From Asterella californica (lineage: Eukaryota > Streptophyta > Marchantiopsida > Marchantiales > Aytoniaceae), in assembly GCA_036924285.1 (NCBI GenBank), contig JAYKYS010000005.1:3782001-3846000 (forward strand): a stretch of 64,000 nucleotides of DNA. The letters run 5' to 3'. Below, piece by piece: positions 11,871 through 21,952 of this stretch (its first letter is position 1; each line of letters starts with the position of its first letter). The translations under genes were made by a program, and so were the position numbers. The notes beneath the pieces were generated by a model. That model worked only from the letters and a program-made list of their open reading frames with translations. It was not told the origin of the DNA and searched no databases.

Positions 11871-11885
11871 ATGCTTAACACATGC
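11826..11885 (+). rRNA. 5' end of plastid-type 16S rRNA (fragment)
   Basis: The first about 55 bases of a 16S gene are readable, including TCTCATGGAGAGTTTGATCC, GGCTCAGGATGAACGC and GGCATGCTTAACACATGC. The AGGATGAACGCTGGCGGCATG version is plastid/cyanobacterial rather than plant mitochondrial. The match breaks right after CACATGC, where AAGTCG is expected. The rest of the 16S gene is not here. Confidence 0.85.
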
Positions 11886-12175
11886 GTGCCTGACGTATAA
11901 GCTCAGTATAAACGTATGGCCATATAATTATAGGACCAGGAACTTTCTAGTATCTGCCCGCAGGGTCGGAGAGCCCTCCTTTTTTCGTATTTTATTCTCT
12001 GAGCTTCTACTCTCAGAAAAAAAATTAACTTCAAATCTGACTTATAAAAAAAAATTCTCCTTGTGCTGGAACAATATCTTCCTTTAAAAAAAAGTTTGAT
12101 TCCGTCAGCACTAATCAAGATCTTTATAATGGAGCTATTTTTTTAGGCAGGATATCTGACTCGAAGACTTGTTGA

Positions 12176-12282
12176 AGTAACTTCGGGAGAAGGGGTGGCT
12201 CCTCTAAAAGGAGGTCGCAGTGACCAGGCCCAGGCGACTGTTTACCAAAAACACAGGTCTCGGAAAAGTCGTAAGACCATGT
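12176..12282 (+). rRNA. Plastid-type 23S rRNA fragment, sense
   Basis: GTAACTTCGGGAGAAGG, GGTCGCAGTGACCAGGCCC, GGCGACTGTTTACCAAAAAC and GTAAGACCATGTA are the conserved central 23S region before the peptidyl-transferase domain. The match stops after ACCATGTA. Confidence 0.85.
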
Positions 12283-12310
12283 ACTCATCTAGAATCCTTG
12301 GGGAAGAGAA

Positions 12311-12435
12311 TCAAGTTGGCTTTCGTCCCTGCTCGACAGGTATGTCTTGCAGTCAAGCTCCCTTCTGCCTTTGCACTCGAAGTCCGTCCAGCTTGAGGAA
12401 ACCTTTGCACACCTCCGTTACCTTTTGGGAGGCCT
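12311..12435 (-). rRNA. Plastid-type 23S rRNA fragment, antisense
   Basis: Read on minus, this gives GGCCTCCCAAAAGGTAACGG, GTGCAAAGGTTTCCTC, AAGGCAGAAGGGAGCTTGAC and CGAGCAGGGACGAAAG, which is 23S domain V. It lies about 30 bases from the previous fragment but in the opposite orientation, so the operon order is not preserved. Confidence 0.85.
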
Positions 12436-12492
12436 ACGCTTTAAGTAAAAAATAATCACAAAAATCTAAACATTTGTCTATCCAACCATAAG

Positions 12493-12530
12493 TTGAATAT
12501 TGCGTTTTTTTTTTTTTTTTGAAATTTAAG
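12493..12530 (-). repeat. Inverted repeat, right arm
   Basis: TTGAATATTGCG, a run of about 16 T and GAAATTTAAG match the reverse complement of 11,647-11,683 apart from the length of the homopolymer. Confidence 0.75.
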
Positions 12531-12576
12531 AGAGCCTTTTTCTGCTTTTCTTGGAGGTTCAGAAGCAATCAAACTA

Positions 12577-12891
12577 TCATAATAAAAAAATATGGAAAAA
12601 AAATTTCTTTATTTTTATATATTTTATAATAAAGAGATTTTTTAAAAATTTTAGTAGAAATTCATTATAAATTTCATAATTAAATAGTTCTCGAACAAAA
12701 GAATTAAACTCTTTATAATTAAAAAAAAAGGTAGTTGTTAAATTTTCATTAATAAAATAAGAGGTTTTACAACATTTCGTTTTGTTACAATTTGTATTAT
12801 TAGACTTAAATAAAAGAGGAAAAAAATTTATAATTTCTTGAATTTCTTGAACTTTCACTAAATTCGTAAGTACATTGATTTGTGTGTACAT
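12577..12891 (-). CDS. AT-rich hypothetical ORF, 104 aa
   Basis: An ATG-started frame of 104 codons encodes a protein dominated by Phe, Lys, Asn and Ile, as in AT-rich organelle genomes. I do not recognise it. Because it sits in the same AT-rich island as the plastid rRNA pieces, it may be a plastid-derived reading frame or fragment. In such base composition a chance ORF of this size is also plausible. No ribosome-binding or promoter signal was found. Confidence 0.25.
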   Translation of the reverse strand: MYTQINVLTNLVKVQEIQEIINFFPLLFKSNNTNCNKTKCCKTSYFINENLTTTFFFNYKEFNSFVRELFNYEIYNEFLLKFLKNLFIIKYIKIKKFFFHIFLL

Positions 12892-12895
12892 CTAT

Positions 12896-14100
12896 GTATA
12901 TGTTATATAGTCCTCTCTGCTAGTGGGTCATGGATGTGCTCATCTCGGATGCTAGACACATCTCCATGAACTTATAATACTGATAGTGATTCATTGCCTC
13001 AATTTGAATTTGCACTCGCACTTCTCATTCATATTCACATTATCCGAGATGATTCACATACAAGTTAAGTATGAAAAATGTTCTCCAATACTGAAATTTC
13101 CTTTATACATTTAAATTGCAAATCCTTTCTACACTTGCGAATGATCAATGAATGTCTCTCAAGACCATATCCTCCCTAGAAGGGCAGTCATAAAGGTTAA
13201 CTTGTCCACTCCTAACTATCAAGTCTGAACTGTTAACTGTCTTACTACTCCATATTTGAAATATATATATATAAGTTGCTTGTGCAATCGTTCCAGATAG
13301 CCAATCGAAATATCATCAATCATTTTATATGATTTAATGACAATAATCTAGAGGTACTACATGTAGTCTTTTCCTCTATTGCTCCTAGGTGTTCTTAGAT
13401 ATATAGACTATCTGGACTATCTTGATATATAAGAACTATCCGGACTACTTGCATATCCGAGACTTACGCTCATACGTTAGATATAAATCATATATCACTC
13501 AGAACAACTCGGATGTTATTTTCAACAACTCGTTCACATTAGTCACTCTTGCTTCGCATCATTCTCTCAATTGTGATGCTAGGAGTTCTCCGTCTCCGTG
13601 ATATCATGGAACGGTCTTTGATGCTTCATCACAAATGCTTCTTCTAACATCTTTCCAAGCTCTTTGATTGGTGACGGATACTTGTTCGATATCGTTCTCT
13701 CCTGCTTGAAACTCTCTACATATTCTGATTGAACCTTGTTTTGTCTGCATGTTCTCTTTCGCTCACTTGTTTGCATGTCTCTTTGATGAACTCGTCGTTT
13801 TCCGGATCCATATTCGGATCTTGATCCTTTCTTCTCCTAAATTTATGATTCATAAACTTATTAACGTTGTTCAATGCCTCATTCTAAATGTTTCATCATG
13901 CTATCCTACTCTGTTTGCTTCTCTCAACATCAAATTGTCTCTCAAGATTGACCATTTCTGTCTTTGTGGTTCTTTTCTCACAGATTATAATAAATTTTTC
14001 TTATCTTTCTTGATTACAAGTTGCAATACTTATTTTATCATTGTTCCCTTATCCTCTGATGCAACTATATTGAATCACTTTCTGTCTCCAGCGGTTCTTT
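12896..14100. other. Unassigned transposon debris
   Basis: No recognisable protein domain is present. 13,260-13,520 has repeated short motifs such as CTATCYGGACTA and ATATATAAG, as in a decayed LTR. The open frames on both strands around 13,580-14,150 have no family I can name. Confidence 0.3.
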
Positions 14101-14945
14101 CAAGTTTGTGGGTACTGATACGACTCAATGTATCGTCCCTTGTTTTGGATGAATAGAGAGTTCTCTTGATTCTACCTCCATCTCGCTTGGTTCTTAGACA
14201 TTGTCTTTAATACCATTGTCTTATCATTTGATTGTCTTTTATCTTCTATGCTTCTCCAATCTTCCTCCATATGCTTTCTCGTGTTTCCTAGATTGCTCTT
14301 GCTTGTTGGTAATACTTTATACTCTATGAGGCTTGACTATATTCCATCACTTCAGTTCCATGATTGACTTCTTATAGTTTCTCCTCTGGCTGTAGCTCAA
14401 TATGATTTACTTGTGGAACTTTCGATGGTCTCGTATCGTCCGAAGGCTTTATCGAGTTGATTTCTCTCATCAGTGACATTGCGGATTGACTGATATCATG
14501 TTAGTTATGGACAACCATACTTGATCACAAGTTGTGAACTCTTCATGTCAATGATGTCATCAGCATACTATTTCCGTCAAATTTAAGCAACTTCCAGTTT
14601 CACTTTTGCTTTTTCCACTCCTTGTTGAATTCAACATCCATTCTTGTGTTAATTGACGATAAAAGATCTAACCGTGTCAATTTTACCAATTTAAGATGGT
14701 GCTCGTACATGATATAAAAGAGGTTTCTCGAGTAGACGCATTGAGTGAATTTTTGTAGATAAATTATACCAAAAGAAGTAAGGTGTCACATCTCTCTTGT
14801 TTCTCCAAGGTAAAGACACGTAATATGTCCTCGATAGTTTGATTGGCTCTTTTAGTCTGTCCATTTGTTTGTGGGTGATAGGCTGTGATATTCACATTTT
14901 GCAGATTTTTTATTTTTGTTGTAGTTGAAATGAGTTTGGAATAAG
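14101..14945 (-). pseudogene. Chromovirus-type integrase remnant (element E)
   Basis: On minus, near 14,835-14,900, the integrase core signature AYHPQTNGQTKRANQ is followed by TIEDILRVF. This contains the third catalytic acid region, with Glu replaced by Lys in Q-T-K-R (usually Q-T-E-R). Downstream the frame is full of stops. It is a different element from family D, which abuts it at about 14,945. Confidence 0.6.
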
Positions 14946-16037
14946 TATAGAAGAAGTTTGAATGTGGTCCAACGTCGTCGGTGTAGTCTGTTGCAGATAG
15001 ATATAATCTCTAGGATAAAACCTACGAATCGATGGTCGATAACCTCCTCCTCGAATAGTTGTATATCGCAACGTGTCTCTATGCTGAGCAATCGCTAGAT
15101 TCTCAAAAGTCATAGGCATAACTCTTCGAAATGTCTCTACTCGTTGAGAACATGCTCTCACCCACATATCCGGATCATCAAGGTTCAACACCTCAGCAGA
15201 ATCACGATGACTGACCGAAGGTAGATCTGGATCTCGACCATATAATAGAAAATACGGTCAGAAGGAAGCCAAAGACGCTTGTTGATTTAAACGATAGCCC
15301 ATAGTCAACCATGATAACTGCACATCCCAGTCTCCCAAGTGGCCCTTCTGCAAGCCATACTTGCGCAATCCTTTCTTCACCGTCTGAACTACCCTCTCTG
15401 CCAAACCATCCGCCTCAAGATGATCTCGAGATGTAATCCGATGATCAATCAACCCCTGATCACACAAGGTCTAAAACTCACCAAGGAACTCTGTACCTTG
15501 GTCTGTCAGCATTTCAACTGGTGCTCCAAAATGACTCAGCACTCGATCTAAGAATACATATGTCGTCTCTTCACTCATCTTGTCTGATAATACCACCAAC
15601 TCAATCCACTTGGAGAAGTGCTCCACCATCACCAACACATACCGATGATGACATACCGTCAACGGTAAGAGTCCCGCAGAATCCAAACTCCAATAGTAAC
15701 CCAACCTCATAATCGGTACGGGGTGTAGTTGTGGAGTAGGAGCATTAAACGATGCTCGTACTCAATCACAAACCACACATCGTGCGACAAACTGTTGTAC
15801 ATCGACGTGCATACCACGCCACCAATACTGTCCTTGGAGTAAGCTATACGTATGTTTCACTCCAAAATGTCTCAATTCCTCATGAGCATGTCATATTAAC
15901 TGTGCCCTCTGGGATGGATGTGGCACTATCCGTATTCTTCCATCATCCCACACTCGAAGTACATGTCGTCCTTCTCGTCGAAATCTCTTCGCTCGTTGAA
16001 TGACACGATCTCGCTCCTTGGTACTTACTGTGCGTAC
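14946..16037 (-). pseudogene. Family D integrase (chromovirus-like Ty3 element), 3' part
   Basis: Reading on minus from 16,037, the frame gives an integrase H-H-C-C domain (HAHEELRHFG..., YWWRGMHVDVQQFVARC). The catalytic core follows, with SLDSAGLLP, EHFSKWIELVVLSD, MLTDQGTEFLGEF and EADGLAERVVQT. A C-terminal region ends in RRFYPRDYIYLQQ. Stop codons near 15,470 and 15,768 break it. The upstream RNase H and RT are at 33,018-35,195. The two parts were one element before family C inserted between 16,037 and 33,018. Confidence 0.8.
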
Positions 16038-16956
16038 TGTAACGACCTATGTTACACATAGGAAGTTTATCTATTAGTAAGATATTTAGTTATAACTAAG
16101 TGTTGAGAATGTTTATTTGCTGCCCAAGTACTTTAAGGAGGTATCAAGTTAGTCATGACTAGCTAAAGTTAGTTATGGTAAAACTTAGCTGTACTTTTGG
16201 CAGAATTCAGATATTTCCTAAAGAGTGAGCATTACTATCTTGTCATCTTGCCTAAAAGGTAGAAAGGAGGTGGAAAGTATTCCTTATCTCCTTTTTGACT
16301 TGATATTAGTGGTTGGATTAAAGTTGTGGACTTTGTGGGCATTAAAAACAAGAAGAGATTTCACATGTTTTCTTTTTAGTGGGTCCTAGTGTAGAGGGGG
16401 GTGGAAATTCGAGATTCCTTGAGAATATTTCAGAATCCTTCTAGAAGTTGTTGACTTTGAAGGAATAAGCCCATATGAAAAGGTAAAAAACCCATGTGAT
16501 TAATGCTTTTACCTTGAGTAATATCTTAGTAAAACCCGGTAAAAGTAGTTATGGCTGAGTTACCGGAGGATAACAAAGTAAAAACCTAGAATGTATAAAT
16601 AAAAGAGTAGAGAAGAGCTCCTCATCCTTGTTTTCACATCGTCGTAATGACAACTTGAGTAATATAGAGAGTGTGGGATATTTTTAGCATGTGAAAACTT
16701 GAGAGACGTCGTTAGAATAGAAGATTTTAGTTGATGAGTTTAGGGAGATTTTTAGTTGATAAGTTTGTGGGTGTATGAATGAGTGAACTTAGTATTTTTC
16801 CCTTAAAGATTCATGGTGTGCTTCCATCAAAGCCATCAGAGGTGACTCATGAGTGAGAGACAGGTCCGACATTTGCAGATTCATCGATGACGATCGTGGA
16901 GGTTGAGAGATCGGGGGGGGGGGGTAGTTGATCGATGGGATCGTGGAGCGTTTATA
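16038..16956 (+). repeat. Family C 5' LTR
   Basis: 919 bp, starting TGTAAC. It is about 96% identical by eye to 32,098-33,013 and close to the solo LTR at 35,196. A run of 12 G (16,913-16,924) replaces GGGAGGGG in the 3' LTR. Confidence 0.9.
16594..16600 (+). promoter_or_regulatory. TATA box of family C LTR
   Basis: TATAAAT is conserved in all three LTR copies (also 32,655 and 35,753) about 100 bases upstream of the conserved GTTTTCACATCGTCG stretch. This is consistent with an LTR core promoter. Confidence 0.55.
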
Positions 16957-16980
16957 TTTTTGGTTCCATTGCCGAGACCT
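16957..16980 (+). other. Primer-binding region of family C
   Basis: TTTT and then TGGTTCCATTGCCGAGACC follow the LTR directly. TGGNNCCNTTGCCG is the usual form of this site in Tat/Athila-type elements. The primer tRNA was not determined. Confidence 0.5.
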
Positions 16981-17260
16981 CACTTGAAGGGATCATTGAA
17001 AGATGTTTAGAGTTCAGTTCTATATTCGACAAAAATATATCATGAGAGAACACATGGAGAGAACGTTGAGAGGAGAGAAAGCTAACGCGATGTTAGCAAC
17101 ATTAGAATCTTTCATGTATCTCGTAATGATCTATGACGCATTCGAAGTTATTCTTTACATCTTGTTCACTTAGGAAGAGTTTGAGGAGAGTTGAAAGGGG
17201 ATGAAACAAGAGTTGTAGAGAAAGGAGGAGAGAGAAGTTATTAGAGGAGAAACATTTCTG

Positions 17261-17640
17261 AGTTTGAGGATTTCTACTCTCTGGAAACTTTTTACAGTCA
17301 TTGTCAGATTTTTTGTGAATTTTATTTTCCAGTGAAACTTTCCAGGACTGTAGCTTGGCTGATAACCTATCTACGACAAAAGAAATCATAGGAAAAGGTG
17401 GTCTAGAGAGAGAGCAATGAATTTTCAAAGTTGAGGGGGTCTATTCGCGAGAGTTGAGGAATTCTGTTCTCTGGAAAAAGTTTACAGTCATTGTCAGATT
17501 TTCTGTGAATTTTATTTTCCTGAGAACCTTTCCAGTGATTTAGATTGGCTGATAAGCTATCTAGGACAACAGAAATTAGGAGAATAGGTGGTATGGAGAG
17601 AGAGCCATGAATTTTCAAAGTTGAGGGGGTTGAAAGCCAT
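17261..17640 (+). repeat. 190-bp tandem duplication in family C leader
   Basis: Two adjacent units (17,261-17,440 and 17,451-17,630) share ACAGTCATTGTCAGATTTT, GTGAATTTTATTTTCC, TTGGCTGATAA and ATTTTCAAAGTTGAGGGGG at a period of about 190 bp. A partial third copy follows near 17,660-17,720. Confidence 0.75.
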
Positions 17641-18465
17641 GAGAGAAGTGAAAATATACAAATTTTAGTTCTCTGAAAATTTGTACAGTCAGCACCATCT
17701 CTTTTGATTAAGGAATTTTCTATTGAAACTTCATTAGTTAATAGCTTGGAGGTTGAGCTACTGGAGATCACAAAAATCTTGGAGAGATCTCTTACCGATT
17801 AAGAGATATACGGTTCGACATACAAGGAGGTCTTGAAGATACTTTATGGGGAATCCAGTTCGAGTACCGAGGTTGAAGAAGAGATGTTTCGGAGTTAAAA
17901 CAAAGACGGAAAAGCCAAAGTTAAGTATAGAGGTGTTGCGATCAAGCATCTATTGCAGTTGGGGTGCCCTTTTTGCTCTATATCAAGAAGCTTCTACGAG
18001 CATCGGTGCAGATGCGAAGAAGATTGAGTTCAAAGCATCATTCACTGTGGAGGTCACGAATGCTCTTGACGAAGTAGAGTGTGATCTTTACAAGAATGAC
18101 TTTAAGATGTCTGCTAAGATCAGTACAGATGATGATCATGAGGATATTATTATGGACTCTTAATTTTAGATTGGATTTTATTTCGTGTATAGCATGTATA
18201 ATACACGATGTTCAGTATAAAGCTCGAAAGAGTTAAGAAAGTGATGTAGAGTTATTTTCCTCAAAGATATTTTGTCCAGTTATTGGTTGAGAATGTGCAA
18301 CATGAGTGGAAGTTCGAAAGATTGGAAAGTTAGACTTAGAAACCTTCCTCAAGGTTTAGATGTCATAGTAAGCGTCGGAGAGAGCTCGAAAGAGGTTATC
18401 ATTGAGTTGAAAACCCTAGTACAAAACCTCAAGTAGAATCTCCGAGGTGAAGAGTAGAAACCGAC

Positions 18466-18696
18466 TTGTGGTGTTATTTCTGTAGAGAGTTGGGACATAA
18501 AGTAGTGAATTGTCCAACTAGAATCAGAACTGAGAGAGCTAAAGGGAAGCGGGAGTTTACTGATTTAAGTCTTCGAGTGGGTACATCGTCATCAATGTCA
18601 ATTCATCTTCTAGGAGAAGATCCTTGTCCAAGTTGTGGAGTGGGTGATCTATCAAGAGGACACAAGTGCGTCGATGTGGCCACCCTACTTACGTAA
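18466..18696 (+). pseudogene. Family C zinc-finger ORF upstream of gag
   Basis: The frame encodes CYFCRELGHKVVNC, a perfect C-x2-C-x4-H-x4-C knuckle. A second Cys/His cluster, CPSCGVGDLSRGHKC, lies some 50 residues later. In most Ty3 elements the knuckle follows the capsid domain; here it lies upstream of the gag frame at 18,991. An upstream 106-codon frame (17,846-18,163) may be part of the same protein, separated by stops. It has no recognisable domain. Confidence 0.55.
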
Positions 18697-18990
18697 GTAG
18701 TCGAGAAGTTGGACGAGACTCAAAGAGCTGAGACGGAGAAGTTGTCGACGTCAAAAGAGGACTCGGCTGAGTTGTGATGGAGATCGTCATTCGGATGATG
18801 GAGAAGACAGTGATGTGACTCAGGCTCATGATTACCTTGGGAGAAGAGATGACACAAGAGGTGTTGTTACAATCATTTTCTTTTATTTTACCTATGGTAG
18901 ATTATTCACGAATCGAATTGGTGATGTTCGTTCTCTTTTAGCGAGTAATTATTACACAAAAATTAGAAAGGTAGAAAGAATAGTTACAAG

Positions 18991-19784
18991 ATGGGGAAGT
19001 TACCAGTGTTTCATGGGAAAGACAATGAAGATGTAGAACTATTTGTACGAGACTTCAAAAGGGTTTGCATCAAAAACAACATGAGAAAGAAGAAAGAATG
19101 GGTGTTGTTACTGCTAGAGTTTTTAGAAGATTTTGCTCTTGCGTGGTATGAAGATCGAGTGAAGAGCAAGACACCGGTGCAGTTGAGGACACATGAGAGA
19201 TGTTGAGTAATGCACTCATCGAAGAATTTCTTCCAGAAGAGAGTTATGAGAAGCTCATGGTGGAGCTTACTCATTTGAAGCAACGGGACGACGAGAAAGT
19301 TCGGCAATATGTCGAAAGGGTGGATAAGTTGGAGCAACGGTTTCGGACGGTCTTACAGAAGAGTGGAGACAATGTGGAGCTAACGATGACGGGGATTGGA
19401 GCAGTGTTGACCAAGAACTTGGTGGGAGGGTTGAGGCCTTCAATTCGAACCCAAGTGAGATACGAGAAGCCAGCAACCAAAGCGGAGGTCATCAAGATTG
19501 CGACAAATATGAAAGAGAGTTTGGATGAAGAAGATATCATCCAACCTCATCATGTTGCTCTTGTGTCGACTCCGACTCCTTGTGTAGTCACAACGATCGC
19601 ACATGCAGCATCACAATTGGTGATTGCTTCAACGTCAGCTCCTACTCCAACGGTGGTGTCAAGACCGTTTGTCTTAACAACGATGTCTACTGCCACCTCT
19701 GATTTTCATGCCGAGCTGAAGAGCATTACCGATACTCTTGCGGATCTCAAGATAACGTGGTGCAGTTACGAGAATTCAGAATGA
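18991..19784 (+). pseudogene. Family C gag
   Basis: Two overlapping frames (18,991-19,206 and 19,200-19,784) together give a Retrotrans_gag-type domain. It runs from FHGKDNEDVELFVRDFKRVC through LAWYEDR and IEEFLPEESYEKLMVELTHL to KQRDDEKVRQYVERVDKLE. A one-base frameshift near 19,200 separates them. A Thr/Pro/Ser-rich tail follows. Confidence 0.75.
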
Positions 19785-19824
19785 ATGTGGGTGGAGGAAA
19801 TCCATCACAAGGAGAGACAAAGGG

Positions 19825-20595
19825 GTGGCTACTATCGATGTCGTGCGAGATCCCATCTACGAGAAAGGAGAGAGTTCAAACTCTTCTCATGCACCGGTGG
19901 AGCTTTTAGCTCAAGAAAGGAAAAGAACTCGATTTTCTGATGAACCGGTTTTCATGGAGGAGTCAGCAAGTAGAAGTACTCGTTCGAGTAATGTTTCGAG
20001 TACACCAAGGGAGCCAAGAAAGAAGTTGGGGATGACGGATTTCACCATTTCATCTTCCCAAGCGAGATATGATGTGGTTGAAGATGTGGGTGCTCAAAAA
20101 GCCAACATCATTGTTGGGCAACTGATCGCACTTAATCCCAGCTTACGAAGGGAACTTAAAGGAGGACTGAGATCTAAGAGAAGCAAGAAGAAGAAATCCA
20201 AGAGCAAGACATCAAAGTCTGTGGGAGTTGGTGTGGTGGATGTGCATGCTTCAGAGGTATGCACTAGGGCTTCAAAGATTGAAGTCCGGTTGAATGGTCA
20301 CTACGTCTCTGACATATTGGTGGATGGAGGGTCGGCTGTAAATGCCATATCAGAGAGGTTGATGAAGAAGTTGGGGATAGAACCAACTCGCACGGCTAGC
20401 ATTGTCGTGGGGATGGCGAACAAGCAACGGATAAGACCTCTTGCTGTGTTAGAGAAGATGATCGTGTCTGTGATGGGAGTTCAAACATTGATGTCCTTTC
20501 AAGTGTTAAAGGACTCTAGTTATGATTTACTCCTAGGTAGACTTTGGTTGAGAGCTGTGCGCACCACTGATAGGTGGCACAAGGGATACTTACGA
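19825..20595 (+). pseudogene. Family C protease, interrupted
   Basis: The domain starts with VRLNGHYVSDILVDGGSAVN (retropepsin D-G-G-S form common in Tat/Athila elements) and ends with SYDLLLGRLWLRA. A Lys/Ser-rich segment precedes it. The frame runs without a stop up to the exact edge of the family B LTR at 20,595; the last residues in published-style translations past that point are LTR sequence. Confidence 0.8.
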
Positions 20596-21916
20596 TGTCG
20601 TGATGTGAATCATTTCACATAGTAAATGATTCACTTCTCTGTCAGGCGTTAGTCTCTCTGAGTGAAGTTAAGACCTCAAAGAAATCTATTTTTGGAAAAT
20701 GTTATATATTTTGAGTCTTAGTAGGTTGATTACCATGTTGATAGGGCTTAAGCTCATGGGTTGTATTTGTGTGTCGTCCATGCACGCTTTCTAGCTGATT
20801 TAAGCTATTTTTCGGGACTGCGTGTCGTATTAGGTAGTTTAAGTTTTACGCTGACACTCTAGGGGGATTAATGTGGTAGCCTATGAGTGTAGATAAGTTA
20901 CCAGGTAGTTTAAGGCACAAAAGGATAGTCAAGTGGAGCTATGAACTCCCATTGGTCCATTTTTGTTTTTTGTAAAACTCTAAGTTTAGAAACAGAGCTC
21001 TAGAGTGGATTTCGAGCAATTGGTGAGGGTACTGCAAAATCTGAGAGCACAGGGAGATAGAGCTCGTCGTGCCAAGCACTGTCAGTGATAAGTTTGATCG
21101 ATTTGGAGCAATAAAGAAGGAGTTATGGCTGATTGAAGTTCGATTTGTGTCAAAATTGCAGCACTTCTGTTGAATTTGGGGTTTTGAGTGTCAATTGCAG
21201 CAGAATTGAGGAAATCACTTCAAACTTTTGTGGTTGTGTTGATTGTCAGCCGGGCTACCACTGTCAAAAAAGTTTCAAGTGATTTGAGTTACAGAGTAAT
21301 TCAGGGCGGCCGCTGAAGCGGAGGAGGTCTGTAAAGCTCGCAATCTAGAGCAGCAACTTCAGAGAACGAAATCTGGACTTCTGTGTACAATCAGGAGGTC
21401 CAACTTCACAGGAGTGTTCAGCAAGCTGTGTACTGCAAATCCTGTAAGAAACTTCGAAATTGATCGAGCCAATCTCCTGTTATAGGTCGAAATAGCTGGC
21501 TGGGTACCAGAAATTATCATAGTTTCTGTGTTCAGAAAGTTTCTACTCATATCTTGGTGCTCTGAATTGATCTCAAGTTGAAACTTCGTATGTGTATCCA
21601 GTAGGACCTCATTGACATGTAGGAAAAGTTCTGAAGTCTAAACCTTCACATATTTCTCAATCCTGAGTGTCAAAGTTCGCCGTCAGATCTTATCGTTGCT
21701 AGTTAAGCCTGAATTTTGCTTCTTGAACATATCAGAAGAGCCAAGAGACTTGTATGAGCGTTTTTCAGTATCACCTTGTAACCTGAAGCCTATCCTTTGA
21801 GCAAACCAGCCACAGCCAAGAGTCTAGTGTTTCCCTAAGTAGACTGAACACAGCCTTCAAGCTCATATCACTGGCAGAAGGTTCCGCCCTTCCCGAAGAA
21901 AACTCTCAACACTACA
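20596..21916 (+). repeat. Family B 5' LTR
   Basis: 1,321 bp, TG...CA ends. It matches 27,656-28,978. The central part (about 21,030-21,800) is also related to the family A LTRs. Confidence 0.92.
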
Positions 21917-21918
21917 TC

Positions 21919-21935
21919 TGGTGCTTCCACTGAGA
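21919..21935 (+). other. Primer-binding region of family B
   Basis: TGGTGCTTCCACTGAGAG lies two bases after the LTR. It has the expected position and TGG start; the tRNA was not identified. Confidence 0.5.
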
Positions 21936-21952
21936 GATCTTGGGATGATTGA

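Larger units (their letters stand above)
11226..12895. other. AT-rich island with scrambled plastid-type rRNA pieces
   Basis: About 1.67 kb of very AT-rich DNA abruptly follows the truncated family A element. It contains bacterial/plastid-type 16S and 23S rRNA fragments in mixed orientation (11,826-12,435), an inverted repeat (11,647-11,683 with 12,493-12,530) and a 104-codon AT-rich ORF. The first 600 bases have no recognisable gene. It is most simply a rearranged insertion of plastid DNA into the nucleus, but the source plastid is unusually AT-rich. Confidence 0.6.

Noticed and set aside
13749..14156. 135-codon plus-strand frame
   Set aside because: Ser/Leu/Phe-rich with no domain. It lies in transposon debris whose recognisable pieces are on minus.
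21359..21550. 63-codon minus-strand frame repeated in all family A and B LTRs (also 6,007, 28,417 and 36,479)
   Set aside because: Conserved only because the LTRs are copies. It is antisense to the element and shows no known domain.
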